Origin: Lactuca virosa
Taxonomy: Eukaryota > Streptophyta > Magnoliopsida > Asterales > Asteraceae
Direction: 5' to 3'
DNA: 64,000 bases
Assembly (NCBI GenBank): GCA_928212115.1
Contig: CAKMRJ010005523.1
Location: 136,652,785-136,716,784 of the forward strand
Shown: positions 23,627 through 35,582 of the stretch, piece after piece
Position numbering within the stretch: the stretch's first letter is position 1
Layout: each line of letters begins with the position of its first letter
The notes under the pieces: generated by a model
The model's database searches: none
The model's input: only the letters and a program-made list of their open reading frames with translations
Told to the model about the DNA's origin: nothing
Made by a program: the position numbers and the translations under genes

Positions 23627-24039
23627 TGTTGGATTAGATGTCTAAGCCCATAACTATTATTGGTATGTACTTGACCCGAGAGTAGCATGGTCCATTTGGG
23701 TTGCATATCATCACGACAATTTGTTAGGATGGACTCTTGAGAGAAGGTTATATATGATTTATTAATATATTATAAGTTATAATATATTAATATGAAATCA
23801 TATTTTTTAATTAGTATTGATCAAGAATTAATTTGGAATTAATTTAGTGATCAAAAGAGACTAATTAAATCTATGGGGACTAATTATGGTAATTAGTTAT
23901 ATTTATATTGTAACATCTGTCTCTCGAGGTATTGATTAATTATGCGAATTAATATTGGTTTTGGACTAGGGTTTGGGCAATGGCCCTTGTTGGAATGGAC
24001 CCTAGAAGATTGGACCAAGGAGCGGGCTGCCATAAACCG

Positions 24040-24870
24040 TACACGGGGCGTAACCCGTCGTACGCGGGGCGTAGTAGTCACATTGGATGCGTGGGACTCG
24101 GGGGGCGTACGCGCAGCGTACCGTGAGGTACGCCCAGCGTACGCGGGCAGATGCCAAACCCTAATTTTTTAGGGTTTAAGACATATATAAACCCCATTAT
24201 AGCCACCCCTTTAGCCTCCTCACCTATCCCTCACTCTCAGAAAACCCTAGTTCGTCCCTTACTCCATTTCTTTATGTGCTTGACCTTTGAAGTTTATTTT
24301 GGTAAAGAAGGGCTTGGAAGAAGTGAAGCAAGGTTGAAGGAAGAAGCATTTGAGTATCTTGAGCTCAAGGATCTGGAACAAGTTCACCTTTGGGCACTCA
24401 AGGGAGGTATAAAGCTCCTATCTTTCCTTCTTGAATCATAGATCTAGGTTTTGGAAGATTTGGACCTTTTTAGGTCCAAAGATTGGATCTTGATCATGCA
24501 ACTTCGACTTTGAGCTTAGGGTTGCCACCCTTGAAGCTCAATGTGTTCCTTTAACTGTAAAGTTGCAAGCTTTGAGGCTTTTATGAATCCATGCAAGAGA
24601 TCTAGCCATTTCCATGATGGTTCTTTGTCATTTTTAGTGTTGGGCTCATTTGGTGGCTTGCAAGCCACCAAGTGATCGACTTTATGGGCTAGGACGAAGT
24701 GTTGGACTCAGATCTGTAGTTTGGACGATCTGTCTTAAGAGATTAAGTCGTTTTGGAAATGATGGCTTAACAGGAGAGTACGTTGGGCGTACACGCCAGT
24801 ACACGCAGCGTACAAGCCATTCAAGCAGTACGCACATCGTACAGATGAGTACGCTCAGCGTACGCTCAGT
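24040..24870. repeat. TACGC..GCGTA interrupted palindromes
   Basis: Two clusters (24040-24165 and 24776-24870) of motifs such as TACGCCCAGCGTA, TACGCGCAGCGTA and TACGCTCAGCGTA, either side of the LTR promoter. The same motif lies just upstream of the TATA box in the LTRs of element B (11909-11997, 18950-19035). Confidence 0.88.
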
Positions 24871-25306
24871 CAGTGGATTTTTGTTATTGGGCCTCGGTTT
24901 GGGCCAAGTTTTGGACATAGTGGTAATGGGCTGTGGTGGGCCTTTAGAAGTCAGTTAAGAGCCCTAGGATTAGTGGGCTTGAGAGGAAAGCCCATTTGAA
25001 GAGTTGGGCCAATTCAGAAAATTGGGCCATTTGGGGACTTAATGGGCCTTAGTAAGGACTAGAAAGGATTGGGCCTAGGTCATGGCGCAAAATAGATCAG
25101 AGGGGTAAAATGGTCATTTTACCCATGGCAGAGTTATCAGTTTTTGACTAAATGTTTATTTGGTCATTATAGTCGGGGAGTAGTTAGAGCAGCAGACGGT
25201 GTCACCTTTACACGAGTTTTTTTTTAAGCAGTCAGTTGAGAGGTGAGTTTCCTTCCAGTAGGAACGGGTCTACGGCCACAATGCTGGCCCGTTTAGATGA
25301 TAGTAG

Positions 25307-26159
25307 TGTTGGATTAGGTGTCTAAGCCCATAACTATAATTGGTATGTACTTGAATTGATAGCAGCACAGTCCTTTTGGGTTGCCCTCAAACCTAGCAAC
25401 TGGACAAGGAAATTATGAAAGGAGAGATATTGATTTATTATAAGATTAATAAATTAATATAAATGATTTATTAATATGTTAAAAGATTAATATACTAATT
25501 AGAAATCATAAGGTTTAATTAATAGTTAGCCAGAAATTAATTAGAATTAATTTTGGGGTTAATTGTATTAATTATAAAGTGCAGGGACTAGTTTGCAATT
25601 ATCAGATAGTGGAGTGGAAGGCTCCAGAACCTCCTTGGAAGGAGGTGGACGAAATCTATAGGGGAAACCCTAAGGATTTCGTCCAAGGGGCTTTGGATAT
25701 GGCCTTTGGATTAGCTTAGGCCCTAAGCAAAGGAGTATTAGGGTTTTCCCTAAACCCTAGATCCCTCAGCTATATAAGGAGCCTCCCAGCTCCCAAATTC
25801 GGCCACTCCTTCCTTGGTGAAACCCTAGGGCCGATTTTGCATACCCTACTCTCTCTCTCTCCTTCTAGTTTCCTTCTTGCTAGCTCTTGGGTGTGATTCC
25901 ATTAGAGGCATTACAATTGTGGTGTTAGGCTTCCAAGAAGATCAAGATCAAGAGGATTGTCAATTGTTTGCTATAGCAATTGAAAGGTATGTAACTCTTA
26001 AACCCTAATTAGTTCATTTCGAAATTAGCCTCCTCCTCTAGGGTTCTTGTTTTGCAATTCAAAGTTATATGTTCAATAGTTAAAACATAGATCCAAAGTA
26101 GGTTGCATGTGAACTTAGGAATTGTTTTCTAGTTTATTTGTTTTACCTAAAACCCATCA
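25307..26159 (+). mobile_element. Solo copia LTR, 853 bases
   Basis: Starts TGTTGGATTAGGTGTCTAAG and ends TAAAACCCATCA. Perfect TSD AGTAG (25302-25306 and 26160-26164). It interrupts the solo gypsy LTR and is related to the copia LTR at 23627. Confidence 0.93.
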
Positions 26160-26167
26160 AGTAGTTT

Positions 26168-26458
26168 CGGACTTCGGTCCGATGCCGGGGTGGTCCCGAG
26201 AAGTAGTTATGTATGCTTGATGTCTTCGTGATTCATGCATGTTTATGTTATGTGTATATATTCCGGACTCCGGTCTGATGTCGGACAAGCCCGATGCAAT
26301 ATATGTGATTATATTATATGTTCATGCTTATGTTATGTCCAGTTATTCCGGACTTCGGTCCGATGCCGGGCGGGGTCCAAGTTATTCTGGACTTCGGTCC
26401 GATGCCGGGCGGGGCCCGATGCAGTGGGCGGGGCCTAATTTATGCTGGACTTCGGTCC
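26168..26458. repeat. GGAC-TTCG-GTCC hairpin array
   Basis: Four perfect copies of GGACTTCGGTCC (within 26168-26181, within 26349-26362, 26389-26400, 26447-26458) and one variant (26263-26277, GGACTCCGGTCT). Most are followed by GATGYCGG. As RNA each would be a stem capped by a C(UUCG)G tetraloop, one of the most stable known (established knowledge). They lie in the intron-like part of the solo gypsy LTR. Confidence 0.88.
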
Positions 26459-27305
26459 GATGTCGGGTGGGGCCCGATGTAGTGGGCAAGGCCCAATATC
26501 TGTCTTATGTGTTATTGTATGGTATGTGGTAGTTTGGGGGAGCTCACTAAACTTCGTGCTTACAGTTTCAGTTTTGGTTTCAGGTACTTCAGCTAGCAAG
26601 GGAAAGGGCTCGGGATGATGGCATGGCACACACCACAGTTTTCTTAGCCTGGGAGTTTACTCTGGTATTTTATATGAGATTGTGATATGATAACAGTTTT
26701 ATGAGATTTTGAGATACATGTTTCATGATTTTATACTATGGCGATGATATTTATGTTTATTAAATGATTTTAAAAACGAAATTTTTGGCTAGTATTTTTG
26801 TGATGTTTCATATATGTGTTGGGCTTATGATCCATGTTGGACTAAGTTTATGTATGGATACGTAAAGAGTTGGGCCACATGAACCATGGATCATAAAACC
26901 CATGGGTATGGATTTGGGTTATACCCATGACCCTTGGAATCCTACATATAAATATGTGCTCTATAGCTAAAAAAAGCTGACATGCATGTTATTGGAGTTC
27001 ATGGGTGTTTTTGGGTGCATGGAATTCTCTCTCAAGTTCCTCCTTGTTCATGATGTGTTGTGACTTTATTTGAGGCTTCCACACTATTGGGGCTAAGCTC
27101 TTAAGGCCAAATACATCAAGACTTCAAGCTACATAAAAGGTATGTTACCCTAACTAGTATCTTGTATGGTATATGTCAATTGTATGCTAGTTATAGGCTT
27201 AATACCTTGGAAACATCATTGCATGTATAATTAGTGAAAACATAGATCCAAGGTATTTAGGGTTGTAGGTGCACCATAGGATGTTGTAGTATACAAAACC
27301 CAACA

Positions 27306-28094
27306 GAAGCGCCATTCTAGAAGCGCTATTATGGATGAAGAAGTGTCATCCTATGGTTCTAGAAGCGCCACTCTGGAGGTAGAAGTGTCATTCTGGAGGA
27401 AGAAGCGCCAATTTGAAGGAAGAAGTGACACTATGGTTCTAGAAGCGCCATTCACGAGGAGGAAGCGCCATCCCTGGAGAAGAAGCGACATTCCTTGCAT
27501 AAGAATCATCATTCTCATGTTGATGTGTCATCTTATCGCAACGATGCGCCACTTGTGTTCCTTGATGAGCCGTATGCTATGAAGTCCTCTATGATGCTCA
27601 ATATTGTCTAAGGATGCCATGAAGTTGAAGAAGCTTAAGGACTACACCTTGATGTGCCACCATGATGGATGAAGCGTCTCTAGTGTTCATGATGCACCAC
27701 ATATGCATCATTATGTGCCATTATGGCTCATGATGCTCCATCATGTGTGTTGTTGATGCTTATGGGTTGTATGACATTGATGAATGTTCTAGAAGCTACT
27801 ACATGGCCGACTGTGATTGGTTGAAACCATTCATGGGCCTATAGGCCAATGGGCTTGGCCCATTAGGGTTTTAAGTCTGATCCCTCAAGTATAAATAAGG
27901 ATTCATGCTAACTTATTTGTGTTTCTTGTAATTCTAAAGTGATAGGCGTATCTACTTGTAACCTCTGTTTGAGAGCACTGAAATAAAAAATACTCCCCTC
28001 CTGCCCATAGGCGTAGGTTACTTTGACCGAAACACGTAAATATTGTGTCTTGTGTGCTTGTGGTTTTGCTAGTTATCCGCTTTATTTCCTAACA
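27306..28094 (+). repeat. Copia-type LTR fragment with GAAGCGCCA repeats
   Basis: 27306-27500 holds imperfect repeats around GAAGCGCCA/GAAGTGTCA. Then comes a TATA-like TATAAATAAGG (near 27891) and a U5-like end (CTGCCCATAGGCGTAGG, terminus CCTAACA at 28094) typical of copia LTRs. No matching 5' terminus is seen, so it is a fragment. Confidence 0.55.
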
Positions 28095-28852
28095 TATACC
28101 ACATAACTCGTTCTTTTAGTTAATTTCTCAATTACATTTCTCAATTACATTTCACATACTATTTATTAGTTGTATATTACTACCAAAGTACCATTTACCT
28201 CTGCATGTGTTGGAGCTATCCTCATCCCTTAAGTGCTCTCTAGAAAAGAAATTTGTCCACTAATCTAACATGGTATCATAGGTGGTCTAGCAACTCAAGT
28301 ACTCAACACACGTCTTGTCTAATCACATATGGTCATTGTCTCATTGAATGTTATAGAGTCTCACATTAGTTAGACACAATATCGTTTGTCTTTGTCATGA
28401 TCGAGTAAGCCTTCTCTCTCCAATGGCTTTTTGGAGAGAAAATAAAGGCCTATCCAACATGGTATCAGAGCGTGGTTTAGTATCTCACAAAATCAATGCA
28501 CGTCGAGTCTAATCGTATTGATTATCCATATCAAGGTGTAGGTTATAGTCCCACAATTATAGGATACAATCTTATTTTCCTCTATATATCTTAGAGTTGC
28601 ACAAACAGAAAATACCAACAATCATAAACAACTATCTTGAATCGAGTTAGTCTTTACAATAATCAACAAAAAATAAGGAAACATCAAGATTTCAATTTAA
28701 ATCTATCATATCTCTTTCCAAGCCGTCGACAAACATCGCGCCTCATCATCTTCATAAATTCCTACAAGTACCAAATGTAGATGAATTAAAAAAAAGATTT
28801 TTTTTAGTAAAAGCCCAGAAAAACTACACTCGTGGGGTGAAAGACAAAGAAA
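28095..28852. other. Intergenic, with two primer-binding-site-like remnants
   Basis: ACA|TGGTATCATAGG at 28268-28282 and CCAACA|TGGTATCAGAGC (site 28460-28471) look like LTR-end/primer-site junctions of two decayed elements. No gene is seen. Confidence 0.5.
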
Positions 28853-30922
28853 TTAAGGGAAAACCTCAGCAAGTTCTTCATCTGAACATAAATCAGCAAG
28901 ACCGTATATATCTTGAATATTTTCATTCAAAAAAACGGTAGTTTCAATTACAGATGAGAATATCTCTAAAGGTGGGTACTGGTCTTCAATCTTTTTAGCT
29001 ACTTCTTTGAGATTCATCTAAAAATACAAATCATTAAGCACACTAAGAAACAGTTTAAAATAGGAAAAAATGATTAATGAATTCAAATTTGTAGGCTTTT
29101 TTTTTAACATAAATGGGGGCATTGTCACAAACAGTTTTTTAAACTTTTTGCTTATTTACTTAACAAACCTGACAATCTACTGATAAGCCCTTGATGCTTG
29201 CACTATCACTATAACAACGACGATGAAGCTCTTTTTTTATAGGCGGATGATGTTCAAGTAAATTTAATCCCAAGTCCTCATGATAAAAAGCTTGAGAGAA
29301 AAAAGGCATCATTTGTTGAACCATGAAGGACATATCAAGGTCGCCATCAAAACCACTGTCGCCGCCTCCTTGGCATTGGGGCTCACTCATAGCTGAAAAC
29401 ATGCTACCTAAATCTTGATTATCATCCATATGTTGACCAAGTTGACCGATCGCTCTCATCATTTCAGGGTTTCTAGTTATTTGATCCAACATATTCCTTA
29501 AGAAATCTTGAGATTCCATTTCAGATTGATTTGGAACTCCGTCTAAGAGACCAATCAAAGCTGGATTTTGCATAAACTGATTCATGATTGTATCTGGATC
29601 TAATTGGCCAACGGCGAATGGATGAATTTGGTTTGTAGGAGTAAGAAAATCTGGACTAGAATCGTCATCATCATCTGCATATGACACTGTTGGTCGTGCT
29701 TCTCTCTAAAATCACAATTCGAAATTTAGTGCCCAAAATAATATTGAGATTAATCAATTCCACTTTTTATTGTTTCTAAATTGCAGGACAAAAATACTTG
29801 CTAAAAGATTAATTTTCTGCCATAAAACCATTTTATTTCCCGAATAGAGTTTACAATAATCCCACTATAAAAACAGAAGATAAGATCCTTAACGTCTCAC
29901 TTTAAGTTTGTGTTATTTGTATCAAATACAATTAAACCAGACATCAAAAATCATGCTAACACTATCATATTCATTTTACTCCTACCTATTCTATCATAGC
30001 TATCATAATTTAAAAATGTGAGAGACAACATACCTTTTTGTAGGTTGGTATATTACACTTTTTTGAAACCGCTTGCTTTGCTTGTGTCTTGAAGAATATT
30101 GTAGAGAGTTTGCTAGACGTTTTTCGCTAATTAAAATAATCAAATTAAAATATTTTAAAATATATATACATCGTAAATACCCATTGAGTTAAATTTAAAA
30201 AAATAATAATTTATTCATACCAGTTCACTAGGTTTAGGCAAAGCTGGTGACCAAAAAAATTAAGTTAGATTAAAATAACATAAATAAATAAAAAGTTTAA
30301 TTTGGAAAAAAAACTCACATAGTTCTCTTGAAATCCTTCCATTTTTCTCAAATGTTTGTTCAAAATGAGGCTTGCAATATAAGATCCCATCAAATGAGGA
30401 GTAATCGTTCTCCTAAGAGAATAAATAATATAATGTAAATTGTTTATGGTTGTTATAGAATGTTTTTCGAACACTTGGTCAAAATTTTATTATACAATCA
30501 TAAAACATATGCACATATATCTATTGTTTGTTGCTTGATTCTTATTAATTAAATTGGAATTTATATGAGAGGCCACACGATCTTAAGGCTCACATCATCC
30601 TTAAACTATAACAAATACGAAACGGAGCCTTCGCGATCACCTAATGATAAAAGATAAAAGGTATTTTCTATTGTTTTTGTAAATATATAAAACAACCACC
30701 TACTATTGGTTTCAGATCCTATTTCATGATATGTAGAACCTCATAATCAAGTCAAACGATTCATTGATCCAAATCTAACAAAAAGATTAAAAAAAATACC
30801 GAAAGCTTTTCATCACACTGGCTGCATTGAAAACATTCATTATGATACAAAACTCCATCGACGAATATCTCTTCATCTGGATCAACAGTTTCATCACAAA
30901 CAATGCAAATCTCTGTAGACAT
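28853..30922 (-). CDS. LIM-finger / BAG6-like C-terminus chimeric protein, six exons
   Basis: My exon model on the minus strand is 30800-30922, 30319-30412, 30221-30243, 30034-30126, 29169-29705 and 28853-29017. All five introns are GT-AG, and the total of 1035 bases keeps one frame (344 residues, ATG 30922, TAA 28853-28855). Residues 1-72 form one LIM finger (CIVC, HNEC, CSQC, then YCKPH). The next part (LPKPSEL, KLSTIFFKTQ) recalls the linker of plant WLIM proteins, but the second LIM finger is missing. From about residue 104 it changes: an acidic stretch, MQNPAL, DFLRNMLDQITRNPEMM, QDLGSMFSAM, FMVQQMMPFFSQAF and a final IEDQYPPLEIFSSV with DLCSDEELAE. These resemble the C-terminal half of plant BAG6-type ubiquitin-like proteins; the N-terminal ubiquitin-like domain is absent. 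LIM fingers bind proteins or actin and BAG6 handles misfolded proteins (family knowledge); the role of this chimera is unknown. Expression is unproven. Confidence 0.82.
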
Positions 30923-31339
30923 TTCCTCAAATTATTATTATTATTATTTTTCCTTTACGAATCCAAACTCATTACTTCCTAAATTTAGAAAGAACATTCA
31001 AGGTGGTCAAATCATTTTCAATTTTCAAGAAAATGTACGCTTATTTAGTAATTAGAGGTTAGAAATTAAGGGTCTATTATAAATTAGAATAAATTACAAT
31101 GATGGTCCTTTTTTGCATGTGATTTTTTAGAGTTTATAATTAATCTTTAATTCTTTATAAAAGTCTAAACTAAAAACTCCAACATAATAATTCATAAAGC
31201 CAAGTACCATTTCTAAAAGTAAAAGCCATATTTCATTTAGTCCTTCTAAGATCATCGTTCCATAAGAAAGATTTACATAGACGTAGCGGGTAAACGAACA
31301 ACAAGCTGTGTCGCAACCCCTTTTGGATGGTAAAACTAA
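30923..31339. other. 5' flank of the LIM-BAG6-like gene
   Basis: AT-rich, with a short (TTA)n run just upstream of the ATG (about 30928-30950). No clear TATA box can be assigned. It ends at the TAA that borders a TIR element, so the promoter region is at most about 0.4 kb before transposon DNA. Confidence 0.5.
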
Positions 31340-33169
31340 GGCCCTGTTTGATACTCGTCTGACTGAGTCAAGTCAGAAATTTTTGGCTGACTCGGTCAGC
31401 TGTAGCTGTTTGATAACCCTTCTGACTGAGAAATTGAGGTCTGACCCGGTAAGAGAGAAGGAATCGGCTGACTGAGAAAGGAAGACGTCTAATTCCACTT
31501 GTGCCCTTGCGTGTATATCCCTGTACGTGTAGGAAGAATCGATCCAACACCCCTTTTACATCTCGTTCGTAATAGGCTCACAGAATCGATCATCCAACAC
31601 CCCATTTGCTTTCTTAAAATCAATCACAGAATCGATGGACTGCCTCTTTCCACTTCGGTTCGAATTTAATTGCAGGTATGTTTCCCCTTCTCTTTTGCGT
31701 TTATATCTCCAGCAGTAGTAAGAAATTAACCATCTGAAATCACTTCCATTCATCTTCTCGCAATCAATCAACCATCTGAAATCATATCAGAATCCATATG
31801 CTCCTATGTTCTCATTTTTCTTTTGTATCTGCTGGTTGAGTAAGGAAGAAAGAAAAAAAGACATTGATTTTCTCTTGGGGGTAATTTCCTATCTCTATGC
31901 TGCTTCTCTCCTAATCTCTCTAATGTTGTTGCAGGAGTGGTGCTATGTACATTTAAAACATTCGATGGATACACTTGGATTTTTTTTACTACAATAGAAA
32001 GTGTCACACCCCGAACCAGACGGCGGAAACGTCCGGGGGCTCGTGTGACTAACAATTGAATTATCATTACAGTGAATATAAATGAAACATAACATCATCA
32101 TCACCATGCATAATTTAATACAACTGCCATTGTTTACATCAGGTATAATCTTTTAAGTTACATGAGCAAAACATTCGCTGGATGATGTTTAACAGTACAC
32201 AAAACACAATCCCATATTCTTGATGATTTTTCTGCCTAACGAGTCCCTGAGAATACAAGTTATTTTGAAAACGTCAACATATATTATGTTGGTGAGTTCA
32301 TAAGCATGTTTGATTGAAAAGTTTTGTATAGTTCGTAAAGCACCAGAAAATCCAATATTTTCTGTAAAGTGGTTTGAAAATGATGTGTCAAATCAAGTAT
32401 TAATGCATGTGTGTTTACTGTTTTTGAAATGTATAAATAAACAAAAATGTAACCAAGATAGAAACCCTGTATTTTCTGTTGTAAGTGGAAGGTGATGTAT
32501 AAATATATTTATCCCAGAAAATCCGATATTTTCTGCATATAAAAGTATCGTAATCATAAAATTTCCAAGACCGTGTATCGATGTATGTATGTTTTTAGTA
32601 TCGTCTAGATTTGTATAAATATACCGAAATCTTTGATGAAGTTAGTCTCTAAGTGAGCCGTTACAACCATGCTTGATAATGATTAATTCGCCCGTCTTGA
32701 CGTTTTCAGGCGCCAGTTTTGATACAGGTAAGGTTTGTCGTCTAAGACTGGCCTAGTCTAGCTGTAGCGAGCAGCTAAGGCGTGGGGGGTCACCCCGTAT
32801 AGATCTATACACAATGTGACAACCGTCAATTTTTGGCCAAGTCAAAGTCAACTAAAGTCAACAAGTCAAACCGGTCAACTCATCTAACCCTTGTATATTA
32901 GGGTTTCCATCATGACTCTTATTGTACCTACTCGCAATCTTAATATAAAGTATCACTTAGAGTTTTCACGTGTTCGGAAATTCTAAACCCTAATCAGGGT
33001 AAGTGATGAATCTACTCGATAAAACATTATTCCTTAACCCTCGGGGGCATATAACAATCATAACAAGACTTAACGAGGTTTACAAACCTTGAATTACGGA
33101 GCCAAACACTCAAAAGGGTCACAAAAGAAGTCTCTCCCAATCTCTTCCACTCTAACTCTCCCAAAACTC

Positions 33170-33590
33170 TCTAAGTAGGAGAAATCGCTACAAGTGTGTG
33201 TAATCTCTCCCAAATCTCTCCAAGTATGTGAAATCTCTCCCAAATCTCTCTCTATATGAGAAATCTCTCCAAGTATGTGAAATCTCTCTCTGTATGAGAA
33301 ATCTCTCCAAGAATGTGAAATCTCTCCCAAATCTCTCTCTGTATGAGAAATCTCTCCAAGAATGTCAAATCTCTCCCAAATCTCTCTAAGTATGAGAAAT
33401 CTCTCCAAGAATGTGAAATCTCTCCTAAATCTCTCTCTGTATGAGAAATCTCTCCAAGAATGTGAAATCTCTCCCAAATCTCTCTAAGTATGTGAAATCT
33501 CTCCCAAATCTCTCTAAGTATGCCAAATCTCTCCAAGTATGACAAATCTCTCCCAAATCTCTCTCAAAATCTCTCTCAACTTTTTATAAT
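33170..33590. repeat. AATCTCTCCCAA minisatellite
   Basis: Imperfect tandem units of about 48-52 bases built from GAAATCTCTCC, AAGTATG/AAGAATG and AAATCTCTC. It is pyrimidine-rich on the plus strand and lies in the 5' (U3-like) part of the solo LTR. Open frames on the minus strand here are by-products of the repeat. Confidence 0.9.
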
Positions 33591-35315
33591 CACTCGGGGC
33601 ATCCCGACCCTCGAATTTGACGAAAACAGCTCGAAAACGGAAGTCTACGCAAAAAACAGCCTTAAGGAGCCGAAACTCCTCTTAGGAACCGAAACTCCTC
33701 TTAGGAGCCGAACCTCCTGAGAACCGAAACCCTATCAACCGAAATGGACCGAGCGGTCGGTCTATTTCGGTCCTCTGACAAATCCGAACCGAGACTCTCC
33801 CCTTCCCACCTTCGGCCCGAGAGGGCTTGACCCGCGCAGCCGAACCTCCACTCTCGGTTCCTCTTCTACTCTCGGTTCCCATGCACTACCGAGCCTTGCC
33901 TTCGGTTCTAAGCTCCTAAGGAGCCGAACCTTCGCATCCTCGGCCAGAACTTCGGATTTTGACAGTTTTTACCCAGTTCCCAATATTTTTAGCGTTTTGA
34001 GCCCGTTTTTCGAGATTTTAACACGGGATTTTCACCAAAAATCATATTTTAATATATAAAACCCCTTATTTCCTAATTAATCACGTTTTGGGGCATAATC
34101 CTTATCCAAGAAGAGTGGGTGGGATATTATTGGTGGAGTGTTGACTTTGCTTTAGTGTATGACACAAGCAACCACCCATACCCACTCCATGACCAACCCA
34201 CACCCCTTCCCACCATACCTAGTCACTTCCTTGTACTTTTCCATCAATCTCCAGCCATTCCCACGTCCTAAGAGCTGGACAACCCACCCTCTCTCCTCAC
34301 ACTTCCTTCATTCTCTCATTTTTCCTCCAAGGATCACACTCCAAATTCTCTCACCATTCTCTCTCAATTTCGAGACTTCCAAGGCTGATCATCAAGCTTT
34401 CTTCCACTCTTGGTAAGTATAATTCATTCTTCTTATGATTATTACACATCCTTCTACTCAAAATCATAGGAATCTTACACAAACATCGTCACCTTCATGT
34501 TAGGTTCTCGATTCATCAAGGCATCTTCTAAGTGTTCTTGAGTTGAACACTTCTCTTCTCCAACATCCATCCTCTAAGAACACATAAGGTGAGTTCATAC
34601 CCCTATCTTTTCATGTTTTTCTTAAGTTTTAAGGGGGGAAATACAAGTTAAAACACCAAGAACACAACTAAACTCATTTAACAGCCTTCATCAGAAAAGT
34701 TCAACTCCATTCACGGACTGTTTTGGTCAACTTAAATATTTTAGTTTTCAAAACTGTATTAGGTGAAAATAGTTCAGGTTCATACCTTTAAAATAACTAT
34801 TTTCACATCTCCATACGATTTTTCTACGATTTATGGTGATTTTTACAAAATTGCCTATCATTTCAGAAACAAATTCGGACCAGTCTGTGAATATGAACAT
34901 TTTAACACAAGTTAAAGACTTCTAAAAATGATAATAAAAATTATGAATAAACTAGACACATTTTGTGAACTCTCAGAATTTACGGAATCAGTTTTTGACT
35001 TCGTATGATTTTTCTAGGATTTTTCTAAAACAGTGTAGAAAAGTAAAAATCTAGATAACAGCTTATAACTTTCATCACACTTTGTAACGTGTTGAGCAAA
35101 GTGTTAATATTCGAAGATTTCATATTTTACATGTGTTTCTTGTTGTGGTATAATTATATAACAGAAAATACTCACTGAATTGTAAGAATCCTCCATTATT
35201 ACCATTAGTACAAAAATAAGGCATGATAACACATAGTTATATTTTGCTATACATTCGACTTACATAGAAAAGGGTCCTTATACATCACAAACAAACACGC
35301 TAGAACTATAATAGG

Positions 35316-35506
35316 TATAGTTTAGGTTCACTACCACTACCACCATTTGATAAACTATAATATGCATAATTCAGGTTCACTATCACTACCACTATTTGGT
35401 GAATTATGATATGTATAGTTTATGTTCACTACCACTACCACTATTTGATAAACTATAATATGCATAATTCATGATCACTATCACTACCACTATTTGGTGA
35501 ATTATG
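35316..35506. repeat. Four 44-base hairpins at exact 49-base spacing, alternating stems
   Basis: Units at 35316-35359, 35365-35408, 35414-35457 and 35463-35506. Units 1 and 3 have arms TATAGTTTA/TAAACTATA; units 2 and 4 have CATAATTCA/TGAATTATG. Every difference between the arm types is matched by a compensating change in the other arm. The 26-base loop (TCACTACCACTACCA core) is nearly constant. They lie inside the LTR intron-like unit. Confidence 0.92.
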
Positions 35507-35582
35507 ATATGTATAGTTTATGTCCACTACCACTACTTGACGAATTATGATAAGCATAGTCTCGGTCTTTGGTTTTTAAGAC

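Larger units (their letters stand above)
23909..26810 (+). mobile_element. Solo gypsy LTR (2044 bases without its insert)
   Basis: Begins TGTAACATCTG and ends GATGTTTCA (terminal GTTACA mutated to GTTTCA). It is flanked by the 5-base TSD TATAT (23904-23908 and 26811-26815). It contains TACGC..GCGTA motifs, an intron-like unit (donor start 25243, acceptor end 26583) and a copia solo LTR at 25307-26159. No internal region is present, so it arose by LTR-LTR recombination. Confidence 0.9.
7928..27305 (+). mobile_element. Decayed Ty1/copia element hosting nested insertions
   Basis: The internal region is cut by the gypsy tandem at 11195-21515: the left part ends at 11194 (including its TSD) and resumes at 21521. 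The 3' internal part ends in a polypurine tract (AAGTGGGAGAC, 23616-23626), followed by a 3' LTR starting TGTTGGATTAG (23627) and ending CCCAACA (27305). That LTR is itself split by a solo gypsy LTR. No 5' LTR was found, so the left edge is approximate and the element is 5'-truncated. The coding region is heavily degraded. Confidence 0.75.
23627..27305 (+). repeat. 3' LTR of the host copia element, split by insertions
   Basis: Starts TGTTGGATTAGATGTCTAAG, as does the solo LTR at 25307, and ends AAACCCAACA. Removing the gypsy solo LTR and one TSD copy (23909-26815) leaves 772 bases, similar to the 853-base relative. A TATA-like TATAAATATGTGC lies near 26946-26958, and a possible U5 splice donor (AAAGGTATGT) near 27137-27146. 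Confidence 0.85.

Noticed and set aside
26235..26532. Open frames of 67-97 codons with SGLRSDAGRGP repeats
   Set aside because: Caused by the GGACTTCGGTCC hairpin repeats in the LTR; two overlapping frames are equally open.
26817..27305. A separate solo copia LTR with TGTTGGG/CCCAACA ends
   Set aside because: The flanks show no TSD, whereas treating it as the second half of the LTR that starts at 23627 explains both the TATAT duplication and the total length.
30265..30474. 69-codon minus-strand frame overlapping the LIM exon 2
   Set aside because: It begins at GTG and is in a different frame from the LIM-coding exon, whose frame has splice sites and CKPH.
33094..33545. Open frames of 97-127 codons reading as repeats of SHSWRDFSYRERF
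   Set aside because: By-products of the AATCTCTCC minisatellite; no start context, no domain, and inside a solo LTR.
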